IMG/VR virus record: IMGVR_UViG_3300035034_001303
Coordinates: 1-29,286 of that record
Source of the DNA: a virus
Strand: one strand, 5' to 3'
DNA: 29,286 nucleotides
Both the position numbers and the translations under genes were made by a program. The notes under the pieces are model-generated. The model had not been told where the DNA came from. It saw only the letters and a program-made list of their open reading frames with translations, and ran no database searches. This document shows, in pieces, positions 28,854-29,286 of the stretch; position 1 is the first letter of the stretch, and every line of letters begins with the position of its first letter.

Positions 28854-29286
28854 ATGACAAAAGAAATTAAAAAAGAAGATGGAATTAACCTTAAGTCATT
28901 CATTAAGAGTTATATAGACGCATGTTTTCAAAAAGAATCGATTAAACACGCCAACCCCAACGCTGCTTCATTAACTCATACTGAACATCTCCCACCCCTG
29001 AATCAGGATCAAACGAACCCTCAGTCATTGCAAGATAACGAAACGCATCCGCACCATGAGAAGTGTAATCGTGAAAAGGCTTATCCCCATAAACCTGGAA
29101 CTTTTCATTGTAAGTCTTGCGGTAATTCTCAAGACACTTTATCCCCAATACGCATTTCTTTTCATCAAACCAGCATCTTGAAAGAAGCATACGCACAGCT
29201 TCTATCCCAGCTTCTAAGCTCAACTTTGGCGCAACACGGAAGTTCAACCCTAAGCGACGAGCTGTTTCAAGTCTTGTCTTCCCTGT
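28854..29286 (+). CDS. Open reading frame antisense to the terminase end (3' end outside window)
   Basis: Starts MTKEIKKEDGINLKSFIKSY and stays open for 144 codons to the right edge. AAGAAGG with 6-nt spacing before the ATG is a very good ribosome binding site, and the first 29 codons lie outside the terminase gene. From 28942 it runs antisense to terminase and the sequence becomes His/Pro/Ser-rich with an HCKSC pair, unlike a normal protein. Either a real gene was truncated here and continues by chance, or the two genes overlap tail to tail. Confidence 0.35.
   Translation, partial: MTKEIKKEDGINLKSFIKSYIDACFQKESIKHANPNAASLTHTEHLPPLNQDQTNPQSLQDNETHPHHEKCNREKAYPHKPGTFHCKSCGNSQDTLSPIRISFHQTSILKEAYAQLLSQLLSSTLAQHGSSTLSDELFQVLSSL
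28942..29286 (-). CDS. Terminase large subunit, C-terminal part (5' end outside window)
   Basis: The frame enters at the right edge (TGKTRLETARRLGLNFRVAP) and runs 114 residues to a TAA at 28942-28944. KLSLEAGIEAVRMLLSRCWF, DEKKCVLGIKCLENYRKTYN and FHDYTSHGADAFRYLAM are the nuclease-domain end of large terminases of the P22/T4-like superfamily; HxxxSHGADAFRYLA carries the last catalytic acidic residue. It cuts and pumps DNA into the procapsid through the portal. Unusually, a (+) initiator gene and a terminator separate it from the portal. Confidence 0.9.
   Translation of the reverse strand, partial: TGKTRLETARRLGLNFRVAPKLSLEAGIEAVRMLLSRCWFDEKKCVLGIKCLENYRKTYNEKFQVYGDKPFHDYTSHGADAFRYLAMTEGSFDPDSGVGDVQYELMKQRWGWRV

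Noticed and set aside
1-29286. CRISPR array, tRNA or insertion sequence
   Set aside because: No spaced identical repeats with unique spacers, no cloverleaf candidates and no transposase motifs were seen by eye; the only mobile elements are the group I introns.

Overview
The window is most of a tailed-phage genome, or a large prophage or phage-plasmid segment. It is AT-rich (the intergenic DNA especially), densely packed and joined by many 1-22 nt start/stop overlaps. The combination of a P22-type portal, an N4-gp56-type major capsid protein, a P22-gp10-like tail hub, several internal virion (ejection) candidates and no tape measure or tail-tube/sheath genes points to a podovirus-like virion. 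No host gene, tRNA, integrase or recognisable endolysin is visible, so the host cannot be named. A small lipoprotein and Gram-negative-type signal peptides make a Gram-negative host more likely.

Layout. 1-918 (+): the end of a coiled-coil gene made of 24-bp repeats, then a ParB/Srx-fold protein closed by a terminator. 1017-4375 (-): a small exported protein, then a replication and recombination operon reading right to left: replisome-organizer-like protein, DnaB-type helicase, SpoVG-like protein, two RusA-type or RusA-like proteins and small genes. 4533-4763 (-) and 4920-6330 (+): a ribbon-helix-helix regulator divergent from a PD-(D/E)XK exonuclease, an ERF annealing protein and a lipoprotein. 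6327-27280 (-): a membrane protein, then about 20 kb of late genes transcribed right to left: portal, a run of small genes, scaffold, capsid, decoration-like proteins, head-tail adaptors, tail hub, ejection proteins and fibres. 27281-28754: a regulatory and replication-origin-like region and a (+) initiator gene. 28942-29286 (-): the 3' end of the large terminase, whose start lies beyond the window.

The most striking feature is the major capsid gene. It is split into three exons by two group I introns. Removing 21192-21920 and 20449-20678 restores one 314-aa capsid reading frame with conserved joins (Tyr-Gly|Asn-Phe and Tyr-Gly|Val-Val). Both introns recognise the same ACGGT exon motif through a GCCGT guide and both end in ATTG. 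The first carries a LAGLIDADG endonuclease gene that is read through the ribozyme core; the second is ORF-less and only 230 nt.

A second cluster of interest lies around the (+) initiator gene. Upstream is a 10-bp tandem array able to form a G-quadruplex on the minus strand. Inside the gene, between its winged-helix domain and its C-terminal part, are clustered direct repeats including a 22-bp period, as in lambda O/ori. One intragenic repeat shares GGGGAGTCC with the upstream array. A 25-bp dyad just upstream of this gene recurs at the head of the helicase operon, so the two replication units may share a regulator.

Other signals are two identical 21-bp palindromes, a very strong minus-strand terminator between terminase and portal, a possible 16-residue membrane peptide on the strand opposite the late operon, and a long ORF with a good ribosome binding site lying antisense to the terminase end. 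All functions are read from sequence patterns alone; no database search or folding program was run.
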